A stretch of 64,000 nt of DNA from Arabidopsis thaliana (GCF_000001735.4 NC_003070.9:24289971-24353970), one strand, 5' to 3'. Shown: positions 49,740 through 60,768, counted from the first letter of the stretch. The notes: generated by a model not told the origin, from the letters alone. Numbers and translations: made by a program.

Positions 49740-51308
49740 CAAAATCTTCTCAATAAACGAAGGAGAAGAGATGAGTAGTAGCTTAAAGTTGCATCTTCAA
49801 ATAATGTCTACTAGTTTTAAAACAAATTATGGATGGAACAGTACGAGTTTGTTCATTGTTGTAGCCTTCAATGTCAAATACCTTCTAAGGGTTATGTGAT
49901 CATAATATATAAAGTCTTGTATCATAATGTCAAATACACAATGTCTTGTACATCTGGTGAATAAATTCTGTATCATCCGTTCTGGACTTGAATAAAATAT
50001 TTCCTATTGAGACAATCATCCCAATTCTCAACAATGGTGAATTTCAATATCTACCTACGCGAAAGAGATGAAGTTCTGATTTTATACTGACTGAAACTAC
50101 ATAACTTACTACAAGAAAAAGAGTCATTACTCCCTAATGCATATGGTTCCTTAACAACCCATTTGCTTGTGACTCCCACGTAGGTCACTAAACTCCCTTT
50201 GATCGACTTTCTGAATGCTCCATTATAGTGTCATTAAAGTTTAGTTCCATTGAGTAAAGCCATGTACCCTCCAAGAAGATTCGAAGTCACACAGTCACAC
50301 ATGCCTTCCAGATGATCCAACCAGTATTTGTTACGTTTTTCGTTGGATTCTCAAAACAGTACAAGACAACATTCAATTCCCGACGTCTATAAATGTCGTT
50401 AATCCATTGTTAAATAATTTAACAACGAAGTAACCACAATCAATTAAGCATCGTTAGTTGTTTAACTAAACTAGTTTTTCGTACTTAAGAGTCGTTCGTA
50501 GTTAAAGACGTTTAACCCGTCGTTAAATTAATGATGCACGTATATAAGTTTTACCAACGTTTATGTCAATGTTAATTTACCACATTTTGGCGTCGCAAAA
50601 TGACAATTAAATAAATCATTGCAAATTCATAAAGTTTTGCTTAATGATATCTACTATTTAGCGACATATATGTTTTTTTATAGCTACCACTTATTTTTGT
50701 TTTCAAGGACAACCCCTAACAACACTCTGTATGACTGTATGTGATTCTGTAAGATCTCATGATCTCATATCAAACTTTTTTTTTTACATGTGATGAATTC
50801 TATTATTAAAATGGAACAATTATTTACAATTGGTTGGGGGCAAGGAGCTTTTATGGCCAAATAAATGTAATCACCTTAGAGAATTAGTACAAAGAAACTT
50901 GAGTTTACTAAGTGTGGGAAAACCATTAAGAGAGCAGATGTCTACAAACCTTTTCGATATCATCTAGCTAGAGAGGAATGTCTCTGATGCTTATGCCAAT
51001 CTGCCGAAAGACCGCTGTAGAAGTTACTGAGACATTGTTGTGCAACCTAATGTTTCTTTCTTTCCACATCAGGAAGATAAAATTTGTAATGACTATGTTC
51101 AATGATTACAAAAATAAGAAGAGACATATTTACATACATGAGAAAAAGAAGATTTTCCTGGTTTATTTTTGGGATGAAATCTCAATGTGTACGAATATTT
51201 AGTTGTTTGATTAAAATAAAGATTTCTAATTAAGAGAGGAAATTAACAATAGGCTAATGATGATGTCTTAATCTTTTTTTTTTTTTTTTTTTTGATGATG
51301 TCTTATTG
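49740..51308. other. Intergenic between peptide genes, with LINE and CACTA-like debris
   Basis: Holds the 3' flank of copy 1, a degenerate CACTA-like end (ACTACAAGAAAAAG near 50108) and TE-like sequence at 50340-50700 in which CGTCGTTAA/GTTAAT motifs recur. A LINE 3' end follows from 50778. Confidence 0.45.
50778..51090 (-). mobile_element. LINE 3'-terminal fragment with poly(A)
   Basis: Read on the minus strand, LMWKERNIRLHNN and FRQIGISIRDIPLS are the tail of a LINE ORF2 (typical W-x-W/L-W-K-E-R-N-x-R-x-H). A ~200-base 3' UTR and a ten-A tail at 50787-50778 follow. The 5' part is missing, as expected for a truncated insertion. Target duplications were not identified. Confidence 0.65.
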
Positions 51309-51769
51309 TTATGCTGGATGAGTTGGGGGACTGCAAGGTGGCTTCTTATAAGGTTCCTTTTTCTGGGGTCCCCTTTTTGACTTGCTTCGCTTTACTCTTG
51401 CTTTCATTTGGACAACAATTTCATTGCTCCTATTTTCATCTCCTTCTCTATTCCCTAATTTATGTTTTAGATGAATCAAACAAAGCAAAAAAGAATTATG
51501 AATCTTTCATACAAAAGAATCTTCACATAATAACATCCGAATATTGTATGATCTAACTAAACCTAAAATTGGTTAACATACTTAGTCTATGTTATTGGTT
51601 CCGGATCAAGCAACGTAATGAAAACGAACGTGTTAAAATGTTTTGACTCACCGAGCTTCCGATGCTTTGGTTGTTTGGTCGATATAGCTTTTACTTCTCC
51701 GAAGAAGAAAGAAGACAAAAGGAGCAGAGCTGCGATGAGAATCACGAAGAATGGTGCCTTTCCTGTCAT
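51309..51769 (-). CDS. Small secreted peptide precursor, 87 aa, two exons
   Basis: Exon 1 (51769-51652) encodes MTGKAPFFVILIAALLLLSS and on to GEVKA, a clear signal peptide, then ISTKQPKHRKL. A GTGAGT donor follows in phase 1. Exon 2 (51454-51309) was found by requiring phase: the acceptor TTAG/GGAAT restores the frame, giving a very basic segment (ARVKRSKSKRG) and the end KKEPYKKPPCSPPTHPA. The total is 87 aa with one Cys in the mature part. The RKL just before a phase-1 intron is shared with the peptide gene at 59526. I do not recognise the C-terminal motif. It is the only minus-strand gene of the cluster. Confidence 0.65.
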
Positions 51770-53140
51770 TGTATATCTTACTGTCCAAAAAGCCTATAAT
51801 TTTCTAACTTGTTCCATCTATTTATATAGTTAAAAATATCCACCTACCCAACTTGATTTCACACTAAAATGTTGAAAGAAATTAAATCTGGCACATAATT
51901 GAAAACTGTTACTTGATTACATGTCCTGTTTGTTATTTTTTTTTGTTGTTTCAATATTCATTTTAGATCTTTTCTTACTCTGAACATAATAAAATAAAAT
52001 AGAAGATATTTTCTTACTGAAATATATAATTTTGAGATGCAAGGTATACTATAAATAGAGAAAAAGGTACTGAAAATGTTAAATTTCTTGATTCCGTACT
52101 TTTTATTTTATTTGATATAAAAAGAAAGTTGACTTTAATAGAGAAAGATCATAGGAAATTACACGAAGGTTTGGCAAACAAGTCATGGTAGAGAAAGTCA
52201 ACTAGACGAATAGTTTTGATTGACAAATTAAATTAAAGCCTCACTACAGCTGTTGCCATTTCCTCATATATTCCTAGAAAAAATGTTCACCTTCACATGT
52301 GAGTGCACCTTATTTCCCGGCAAAAAGCTCTACTACAGTCACAACGACGAATTCATTTGAGCTCTGATATACAATAGCCACCTTACTGCAAAACTAGACC
52401 CAATAAACCCTAAAGAACCTCTCTATTATTTTTTTCGGGCAAAAACCCTAGATACAGCCTAGATAAGTTCAATAGATTAGATACATATACCTAGAAAAAA
52501 AATATCTTATAAGAAGAGCGAAATATGGAAATTAAAGGATGCGTTAAATGGTGTTACTTGATGGAAATAACAATAATTAAAACTTGTGGCGGCACTTTTT
52601 TGTACCTTAATTATATGCATCTTTAAGGCCTTTTGTCAGTGATTATGCATGTGATAACATATAGGCTATAGAAGGTGGTATGCTTTATTTTGAGATAGGG
52701 TTAGGGTTTTAAGATCCCTAACTTAATTATGTATTAAAACTGCTCACACTTAGTGATAAATGTGTCAACTTTCTCTCACGTGGTGGTTTTTTTTTTTTGT
52801 GACTCTGTTTAGCTGGTCTTGGTAATGTCATTTTATGCGTGTATTGCATATTTAGTTTATAGGTAAAAAATTGTTTATTGCGTTTCACATTTAATGATGT
52901 TTAGTTTCAGTTTGATTTCACATGTTGCTCTTTGGCTTCAGATTTGTAGTTTCATTTTCACTTACACTTAGCTTGCTTTGATTCGATTTGCTATATTGTT
53001 CACTCACTCTTGTTTCAAAATTGTTCATTTTTAGTACATATTCGACGAATTCTCCGGTGTGGTATGAGAGAGTCTTAGCTTGTTTTGTGTTTTTTTTTAA
53101 TTAGCACATGTCTTCTAACTCATGTTCTGTTTTTAATTAG
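51770..53140. other. Upstream region of the minus-strand peptide gene
   Basis: Three TTGAC/GTCAA cores (52129-52133, 52197-52201, 52220-52224), possible WRKY sites, lie 360-455 bp upstream of the minus-strand start. Teloboxes (AAACCCTA types) occur around 52405-52455. A TAGGGTTAGGGTTTTA run lies near 52697. No coding gene is visible. Confidence 0.45.
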
Positions 53141-53471
53141 CGTCATGATGTCAAAAGATTCTTGCTTAAACGTATGTGGACCAAGTACTTGGTAGAGTAT
53201 GAAGCTGAATTTGGAGCTGCTTTCGTTCATGATGTTTTTGAAGATGCTCTTCGACAAAGGGCTAAAATTGCACCGGTTACCGTCAGAATTTGCTGGACTC
53301 CAAGCTACGTAACTGTTGTTGGACAGGTATTTTGAAACAAAATTGAATTATTTAAATTATCGGATAAGAGTATTAATTCTAATGTTTTCACAGGGAGGAA
53401 TTTACCAATCCAGTGTGGATGAGATTGCAGCTAATGTTTCGGCCACTTCCTCTTGGTGCTCCGTCCGGTGA
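53141..53471 (+). pseudogene. Unidentified gene fragment, two in-phase exons
   Basis: Exon-like 53141-53326 (preceded by ...TTTTTAATTAG) encodes RHDVKRFLLKRMWTKYLVEY and on to VTVRICWTPSYVTVVGQ. It ends at a CAG/GTATTT donor. After a 67-base intron with a CACAG acceptor, 53394 onward continues GGIYQSSVDEIAANVSATSS to a TGA at about 53471. Both junctions are phase 0. No start codon or upstream exon can be joined, so this is probably a captured or truncated 3' gene fragment. I do not recognise the family. Confidence 0.45.
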
Positions 53472-53747
53472 CGATTGATGGTGTCGACTGCTGGGAATGC
53501 CAAGACTCTTTCAGATCAAGCTCCAATCATATGACATGGTTGATAATTTTCCTCGTAACTGTAGCATTTACATGCTGTCTTATTCTCAATTATAGATCTT
53601 GCATGTTATCCCAATTTAAATAGTCATATTACTTGGCAATTTCGGAGCCAAAAAGACTTTAAAAAGTCTTCAGTTTCTGTCTTTCTCCTCTCTCTACTTT
53701 TAATATATATATCATTAGCTAATCTACGTAATGAATGCAATATAATA

Positions 53748-53900
53748 ATGGTTTCGATGACATCACTCATTGCTCTTCTTTTATTTTGTGTTTTTCTCTC
53801 TCTTCTTCTAATCGAGGTACAAGGTCAAATGGTCCGTACTCCGGTTATGTCGCGAATCCATGCACCACCTTCAGATTCACGTAGAGGCCAAGGTCCGTAG
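53748..53900 (+). CDS. Small secreted peptide, 50 aa, SRRGQGP-type (copy 2)
   Basis: A single-exon 50-codon paralogue of the gene at 49587. The signal peptide is MVSMTSLIALLLFCVFLSLL, and the predicted mature end reads RTPVMSRIHAPPSDSRRGQG plus a final Pro. Positions identical to copy 1 cluster in the last ten residues (PS-x-SRRGQGP), the T-P-V/S-P-V-x-SRI block and the signal core. The intervening residues differ, a pattern of selection on the C-terminal peptide. Both flanks (upstream ATCATTAG.T..TGTACGTAATGAA-like block, downstream CAATAAACGAA) are duplicated too. SCOOP-like or PIP-like activity is inference. Confidence 0.75.
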   Translation: MVSMTSLIALLLFCVFLSLLLIEVQGQMVRTPVMSRIHAPPSDSRRGQGP

Positions 53901-54476
53901 CAAAGTCCCAATAAACGAAAGGGAAAAGTGGTAACTTAAACTTTATGTCCAACTAGTCTCTTGTATCTTATCCTTCAAATTTTATTATCAAAAAAAATAA
54001 AAATTATCGTGTACATAAATTGGAAAGTATGAATTTAATGTGCAAGTTGTTGTCCTTTGTTATAGTTTTCAATAGTTGCAAGGTAAATAATTTCTAAGGA
54101 TTATATGATGTATATAGTATGTACCATTCATAAAAAGGAAAGTACATATGTATGTAATGTGCAATTTGTTTTTATAATTTGATTGAGTCATCAACCACTG
54201 CCCAGCTTTGCCCGTCTATACAAAAATATATTAAAAACTGGTCGTTACTAGAAATGATTATTATCTTGGATCTTATTCGCGATGTTCGATTTTTATGTTT
54301 ATCTGAGTTTATTCTATATGTTGGTTGGATTTATTCGGAATTTGAATTGATCAGGAACTAGAGCAAAATTCAACACGACCTCTATGTCAATATGTTTTTT
54401 CCGCGGAATAAAGAAGGAAAAAAAGAAGTAATCTGAAATTTTTAAAAATACAATGATTTTACCAATATAACTATGT

Positions 54477-54564
54477 TTTCTTGTGATCTACGTCTTTGAG
54501 GAGACATTCCCAGAATTTCATTTCTTGTGATCTACGTCTTTGAGGAGACATTCCCACAATTTCA
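54477..54564 (+). repeat. 44-bp direct tandem duplication
   Basis: Two head-to-tail copies starting TTTCTTGTGATCTACGTCTT differ at one base in the overlap (CCCAGAA versus CCCACAA). The near identity implies a recent event. It lies in the 3' flank of the second 50-aa peptide gene. Confidence 0.9.
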
Positions 54565-55638
54565 ATATCTATCAACGCGAATGAGATTAAGTTTCTTTAA
54601 TATTAGAAGACAAAAGTACCATAATTCTAAAACGGTTCCTAAGTCCTAACAACCCGTTCGGCATATCTGCAATCTGAAGAAGAATTTGTAAATAGCCTCA
54701 ATTTTTTTTTCTTTCTTGGACAATAAATAACCTCGAAAACTTTATTTTGTCATATTGAACGTCATTATCCTCCTTCATTTCTGTCGTCAGCTCATTGCTT
54801 GACGAGATGCTTCGTCGCTTGAAACTTTTCTCGTCAAAGTTTTGAAAACATGAATTGTTTTTAAAAAATCTAAGAAGTTACTAGGTTATTTTATAAAATC
54901 TCCCTTAAAAATTCAACTAAAACATTTGACCTATATTGTTTTCTTTGAAAACTAATTTGACCTGAAATGACAGATACTTAAGTTGATTGGATACAATACT
55001 GGCATATTAACCAAAAATCTATAGCAAATAAATTTTAAATTTACAATTCAATCTAGGATAAAATTCAATATCCTTACAAGAAGAATAGACGGATAGACTT
55101 TCGAAAGAGATTGTGCATTCTGATTCTCAATGGTATAGTTTTTTCTGATATATCATTTACACTTATCCTCCAAATTAGGCCAACAATTAAGGAATAGTTT
55201 TCTTCTTTTCTAATGAATGTGGTTGGAAAAAGAAAATCTATTATGACGTGGCGGTTTAGATGGAAATAGCTAAGTTTATTATTATATATATTAGTTATTT
55301 ATCACTAACGCGTAAAAAGTATTTACAAGCCCACGGAAGCAAAACATTTGTTTTATCTTTCATGTCTCAGGAGTAAATTACGTTAATTCTCAGCGTTGTA
55401 TTAAACAAGATATTAACTCTTGATTTGAATTAGTCGTTTCTTTTGATTCATATATAATAACATTGAGGGAGGAAACACTCTTCGTCCATAAACTATCGAT
55501 GTCGACATGTTCCCTATTATACTCTATACATATGATAATTTATACAACGTATACCAAGAAATTGCATCCAAAGAAAGTCATAATTGGATTATTATTGTAA
55601 ACTTTGTAAGAAGTCTTTCTTTTGCTCAATAGCTTATA

Positions 55639-55652
55639 TATATAAACCGGTC
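55639..55652 (+). promoter_or_regulatory. TATA motif block of peptide gene at 55723
   Basis: TATATAAACCGGTC, 84 bases upstream of the ATG, is repeated exactly at 57756-57769, 66 bases upstream of the paralogue's ATG. It is the likely core promoter. Confidence 0.6.
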
Positions 55653-55722
55653 TAGTACAACTGCTAAGAAAACATAAATCGCCTCTATATACATGCAAAG
55701 TTACATAACATATACAAGAAGA

Positions 55723-56493
55723 ATGGGTTTAAAAATGTCAAGCAATACTTTTCTCCTATCTTTGTTCCTTTTACTTCTTTGTTTCTTTTCGGAAACTGGA
55801 GGGAGAGAGACCAGTCACTGGAGATTAGGTCAGTGCCTCTTGTATATGTTCTATTCTCTTGTTTTATATTTCACTAAAGGCTATAGCTCAAGCTTTACTG
55901 AATTCATTTTCACATGTAAAGAAGTTGATCCCTTCAAGTCGTACGTGGACCCTATTTTTTTTTTTCATGACATTTTTAGTATTGTTATTCAATTGAAATT
56001 TCCATAACTGTTTCTAAAACTTTCATTGATAAAAATAACAATATGAATTAAATGAGCATTTTAAATTGTTTTAATGTGGTAAGAGCAGAGAAAACTCTGT
56101 CATTATATATTGAGGATTAATTTTACTAGAAATGATAAATACCAAGCTTTTTTGCCATTAACTTATAATATTTATGTTTAAATTTGGATAGTGATGACAA
56201 TAACACAAACTACAAAGCATGCTAATGATATATATAATTGTTTTTTACACAAAAAGTAATCATTAGTTAATTAGATTTTTCTCCAGAGTTTCTACGTTAT
56301 TTTGGTCACTCCCATATTGTATTAAAGTTGATATTATTCTCATCATTTCTAACCTAAATTTCCTTATTGATCCTTAGGAGAAGTACCTATTAGAGAGCTA
56401 ACTGTAGGTCCATCTTGTTCATGCGGAGGCAAAGGACAGAGTCCTCGAGAAGGCGATCCAAGTCCATGCCCACGTCCACGTCCTTGCCCTTGA
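55723..56493 (+). CDS. Secreted Cys/Pro/Arg-rich peptide, 73 aa, PSCSCGG type
   Basis: Exon 1 (55723-55828) encodes a signal peptide (SNTFLLSLFLLLLCFFSE) and GGRETSHWRL. The intron is phase 1. Exon 2 (56378-56493) gives GEVPIRELTVGPSCSCGGKG and the tail SPCPRPRPCP. The total is 73 aa. The ATG at 55723, rather than the in-frame one at 55693, is supported by the paralogue at 57822, which starts at the same point. Four cysteines fall as CSC and CPRPRPC. The PSCS motif satisfies the SxS rule of SCOOP peptides, and the gene belongs to what I recall as the STMP/PROSCOOP group next to FT. Receptor signalling through MIK2 is inference from family. Confidence 0.8.
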
Positions 56494-56829
56494 AAAAGAA
56501 GTACAGAATAAGAAAAAGAAAAGATATTAGAATAATTTGTGTGTGCATACAATAGGTTGTTTGATATAAAATTAAACAGTGTTTATCATAAACCATGGTA
56601 TTCTTTAATATTTATTACAGAAAAGTAATAAAACTCCTCAGTCCAAGCGAGAAAAAAAAAAGAAAAAAAACTCCTAAAAATATAAGGGAAATTTTACACC
56701 GTTTACTATTATCTATACTGAAGTATGATATCTGTAGATTTTGATCCTCATCATTTTGGAAAAATATCAATAAATTCTACATGAGCATTACCAAGCCTTT
56801 ATTTTGATCCTCGTTCTGGTATGATCGTT

Positions 56830-57300
56830 GGTGCTCTTTGGGTCAGCTTCATGGTTTACTTGGTGATCGAGGTTTTATTGATCTTGGTATATCATCTTCT
56901 GTTTCTGTGGCGGAAGCGCTTTCTGGTCATAGGAGGAGAAGCCATTGCGCTGACATCTTAAATGACATTAAAGAAGAGTTGGAAAAGCTTCGGTGTAGAG
57001 GTATTTGCATAGGAAAAGATAGGCCTCTCTGTCGAAGTGCGGGGGCAAGTTTAAGTCTAAGTTATTCTCTTTCAAAATTTGGCATCAGATAAGAGAACAA
57101 GGACTGGTTAAGCAATGGCACAAGGCAATTTGGTTCTCCGGAGCTACGCCTAAATTCACGTTTTATGTCTTGGGTTGCTGCTCATGACAGATTAACAACC
57201 GGAGACAAAATGGCATCTTGGAACAGAGGAATATCCTCTGTTTGTGTCCTTTGTAACACTTCAGCTGAGTCACGAGATCATCTGTTCTGCAATTTTTCTT
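56830..57300 (+). mobile_element. LINE ORF2 C-terminal fragment (zf-RVT region)
   Basis: The frames show LGDRGFIDLGI and VAEALSGHRRRSHCADILND, then after a frame change KQWHKAIWFSGATPKFTFYV and WVAAHDRLTTGDKMASWNRG with CVLC and ESRDHLFCNFS. This is the reverse-transcriptase zinc-binding domain of plant LINEs. The switch of frame and loss of both ends show it is a dead fragment. Confidence 0.85.
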
Positions 57301-57755
57301 CACATAAATTTCGTAAGAAAAATTCCTATCGTTTTTCTACAAAAAAGTAATTTAAAGGCTTGATGGTGATTTGTAAGAAAAAATTTAAATTTTAAAGGTC
57401 CATATATGATATGTAAGAAAAAACAAATATTGATGGTCAAGTGGCAGTTTAGATGGAAATAGCTTATTAATAATTTATAAAGTTTACAAGCTAATCCCAC
57501 GAAAGCAAAACTTTTGCTTTCATTGTTTTCAAATGTAAATTAATGTTCATTCTTAGCCTTGTATTAAACAAGATTCTGGCTCTTGATTTGAATTAGTCGT
57601 TGATGGTGGGAAGTCACTCCTCGTCCATAAACTATCGATGTCGATATGTCCCGTATTAATTACTCTATATACAATAATTTATGCAACGACCAAGAAATTG
57701 AACGCAACAAAAGTCATAATTTGAATATTATAAGAATATTAACTTCAGTAGCTTC

Positions 57756-57769
57756 TATATAAACCGGTC
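57756..57769 (+). promoter_or_regulatory. TATA motif block of peptide gene at 57822
   Basis: An exact repeat of the block at 55639-55652, placed 66 bases before the ATG. It forms part of a longer duplicated promoter. Confidence 0.6.
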
Positions 57770-57821
57770 CAGTATTATTGCTAAGAAAACAAAAATCGGC
57801 TTATATCACTATAGAAGAATA

Positions 57822-58288
57822 ATGGGTTTGAAAATGTCAAGCAATGCACTTCTTCTATCTTTGTTTCTTCTACTTCTTTGTCTCTTTTCTGAAATTGGAG
57901 GGAGTGAGACAACTCACTGGAAAATAGGTCAGTGCCTTCCTATATCTCACAATAGCTCAAGCTATCAATGGATTTTTTTCTCCCCTAAACCAAATTTAGC
58001 TTATTTAAGAATATGGTTGTTTTTGGAAACAAATTATAATCGTAGGATTAGTAATTCCGCGTTATTTTTGTTGCTTTTGTATTGTATAAAATAGATTTTA
58101 TTCATCATTTTGAACATATACTTTCTATCTGATACCACATTCAATCTTCAGTAGAAGAACCAGTAAGAGGGCAAATTGCAACCCCTCCATCTCTAACATG
58201 CGGAGGCCAAAGACTTGGAGGACCACAACCACGTTTAAGTCCATGCCCGCGTCCACGGCCAAGGCCACGGCCACGTACAGGCTCTTAA
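57822..58288 (+). CDS. Secreted Pro/Arg-rich peptide, 80 aa, PSLTCGG type
   Basis: Exon 1 (57822-57927) is the same length as in the gene at 55723 and nearly the same in sequence (MGLKMSSNALLLSLFLLLLC..., then THWKI). Exon 2 (58152-58288), again after a phase-1 intron, encodes VEEPVRGQIATPPSLTCGGQ and a tail with CPRPRPRPRPR-TGS. The total is 80 aa. Compared with its neighbours, the SxS motif has become S-L-T, so the second Ser is lost. If activity needs that Ser, this copy may be weak or different. The cysteines drop to two in the mature part. It is a recent tandem duplicate of the 55723 gene with diverged C terminus. Confidence 0.8.
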
Positions 58289-59525
58289 AGAAGATTTACT
58301 ACCGACCCTTGAAGAAGAAGGAAATAAGAATATAAATATTCTATCTTTGTGCTGTAACTTTGATTTACATTTTGTTAGAGACAGTACAAACAAAAGTTTT
58401 AATCCAAAAAATAGTCTTATATTATATGTTTATAACGAGACATTCCCAACCCTGCAAGCAAGAATATCTTAGTAGGGACTTTACAAAATCAGCAATTCTT
58501 TTAACTTGGATTCGTTACGTTTTTTGTCCTTTTTTTCTTATAATAAAAAACGTAGACTGTTTTCTCCTCCGGTTAAAAAAAGAGGAACTAATTTTGTAAA
58601 TATTTCCTTAGACAATATACTTTCTGTAACTTCTCATGACATATTCGTAATTTTAATAATAATTTTTTTTATAAAAGGAATTAATATTTTTTTGTAGCGG
58701 AGTTCACTAGACTTTTAAATCAGATTTTATTAGTGGTGATATAGTTGCAGTGATAACATTCGTAAATTGTATGTTTCTGTGAAATTGATCTCTATAATTT
58801 TATTTTGATATAACTTTATAACATACTGTGTGGATTTAGAACCCCGAGAGTTGGCCCATTTTTGCTTTGAGTTTCATTAGGTTTTATTACGCCCACAACT
58901 CTTTTCTTCTTTTTGTTCGTTCAATTTCACTTTGTAATATTTGTTATGCTAACAATCTTGTTCCTGTTTGAAGTTCCAGAAATTTGATATTTTTTCATGT
59001 AAGCATACTACTGGGAGCCTAAAATTAAACACTAATAGTGGAAATTTCATTCTACAAGAAATAACAAACATTATCACCTGCGTAGCAAGCAAAAAGTCCG
59101 TGCTTTATAAAAGGAACAAAAAATTAGACCAATTCAACAATCATTGATAGTGGCATATATTTGTTCATATAAAATTCAACGATCTCATATATATAGTGAC
59201 ACTGAAGATAGGGTGAACGAGTCGTTATTATACACATAAGTCAACGGCCAATATTAATTAGTCAACTCATATTGAATATTCCTCTCTGCTAATATTAAAT
59301 GGCAACGAAGTCGTCTTTGATTTTTTTTTTTTCCCCAAAAGAAGGGACAAAACACTTATCTATTAAATTCAAATATTTCTAGCCATTCGTTTATCTAATC
59401 TTATAGGCTTGTAGCTGATGTAGAAACCGCGTTCACTAGTGAAAATTTGCAAATAAAGTTAAATAGCAAAAGCAAACAAATATGACGTTACGCTTCTTTT
59501 ATATATCTAGCACTTGCCAATTCCG
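58289..59525. other. Intergenic between peptide genes
   Basis: AT-rich; frames at 58360-58697 have no domain. Two GTCAA (reverse TTGAC) cores at 59240-59244 and 59261-59265 lie about 270 bp before the next peptide gene. Nothing else is recognised. Confidence 0.45.
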
Positions 59526-60151
59526 ATGACCAAAAACATGACGAAGAAAAAAATGGGTTTGATGTCACCAAATATCGCTGCATTTGTGTTACCAATGCTT
59601 CTTGTACTTTTCACTATTTCCTCTCAAGTTGAAGTTGTGGAATCTACAGGCCGAAAACTTTGTAAGTGTCGTTACAACTTGCAAACACATAAGCATATAC
59701 AGTATTAAAAGTTTGCAAGTAAAATTACTAAAAAAATATAAATTTGAATGCATTTCTCTCTTTTTTTTTTGAATTTAAAGTAAAATTATATTCAACAAAA
59801 AAACTTTTTTACAACGTATACATCTGTTTTTGAATTACGTTTTTGAAAGAATGTTGAAGTGAGAAACACTTGATGACTACCTCACGGAATGAGGCTGAGG
59901 GTGAGCTAGCCATACATCAGTCTATTTTAGTAGTTTCTGTCTCCCGTGTCGCACGTATTTAACTCAGTCGATGAATTCGTTTATCAATTGCAGCGTGGGC
60001 GTTTAACGGAGCACCTATCGTATTTACTCCACCCTCAAGTTCATGTGGAGGTTCTCCGGCAGCAGTAATGGCTTCCGAGTGGATGCCACGCCGACCATGC
60101 AGACGTACTCGTCCTCCCGGAACTAACATCCCTGTTTCTCAATCTCCTTAA
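59526..60151 (+). CDS. Secreted peptide precursor, 97 aa, PSSSCGG type
   Basis: Exon 1 (59526-59661) encodes a basic start (MTKNMTKKKMGLMS), a long hydrophobic stretch (FVLPMLLVLFTISS) and VESTGRKL. A phase-1 intron of 332 bases follows. Exon 2 (59994-60151) encodes SWAFNGAPIVFTPPSSSCGG and a basic tail with MPRRPCRRTRPPG, ending PVSQSP. The total is 97 aa. The frame can be opened 12 bases earlier only from TTG, so the ATG at 59526 is used. The hydrophobic segment could be a signal peptide or an anchor, matching the secreted transmembrane peptide (STMP) description of this group. PSSS gives the SxS signature. Confidence 0.8.
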
Positions 60152-60723
60152 TACTCACCTGAACTTCGAGTTTGTGTCAGGATTTTCAAGTTATATCCTT
60201 AATAAACTGGCTGTGTTGTTTTCTTTTAGTTTCTTGTAGTAAGAAAGGGATAATTAAATCAGTCGTTACAACATTATCTAGTATGTGTTGTCATGTTTTA
60301 GACTTTCAAAAACGATTAGTGACAAATTCTAATTGTCAACAGAAGGCTTTCATCGGGTGGCATAAAAGAAAATGTGTTAGAACAAGGCTGAAGGGGACTT
60401 AGATTTTTGGGCTATGATGCGTTTAATAAAGCTTTACTAGCAAGAACAAACAAACAATATTAACTACTAATAAAAACTGGATTTGAAGCTAACGGAAATC
60501 CTATAATTTCACTTTTTATTCCAAAGTTTGTTTACATAAATAAGTTGGAGTTTTAAACTGAAAAAAAAACTAAAAGTTAGAGGTTTAAATTAGAAAATGT
60601 GAAAAATTTGAAGTTCTTAGTGGTCTATTCCTATCTATATATAGATAGATGCAACGTTATGTGGTAAGCCTTATACATAAATAAAGAAAAGAAAAGAAAA
60701 AAACGTTACCTGATAGAAGAAAA
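60152..60723. other. Intergenic before the disrupted peptide gene
   Basis: The frame at 60172-60402 has no domain or paralogue. A TATATATAGATAGATG stretch (~60635-60652) may be the core promoter of the disrupted peptide gene. Confidence 0.4.
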
Positions 60724-60768
60724 ATGAATTTGAAGAAGTCAACTGGTGCTCTTCGTCTATTGTTTTTT

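Larger units (their letters stand above)
53901..55722. other. Intergenic between peptide genes
   Basis: Contains the 3' flank shared with copy 1, a 44-bp tandem duplication (54477-54564) and two TTGACC W-boxes (54926-54931, 54957-54962). A promoter block from 55240 is repeated upstream of the gene at 57822. The frame at 54179-54361 shows nothing. Confidence 0.5.
56494..57821. other. Intergenic holding a LINE fragment and a duplicated promoter
   Basis: A degenerate LINE ORF2 piece fills about 56830-57300. From 57430 on, the sequence repeats the upstream region of the previous peptide gene (55245-55722), so the LINE sits at the duplication boundary. Confidence 0.6.

Noticed and set aside
56364-56596. 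Minus-strand frames of 62 and 68 codons over the peptide exon at 56378
   Set aside because: Shadows of the Pro/Arg-rich exon of the + strand peptide gene.
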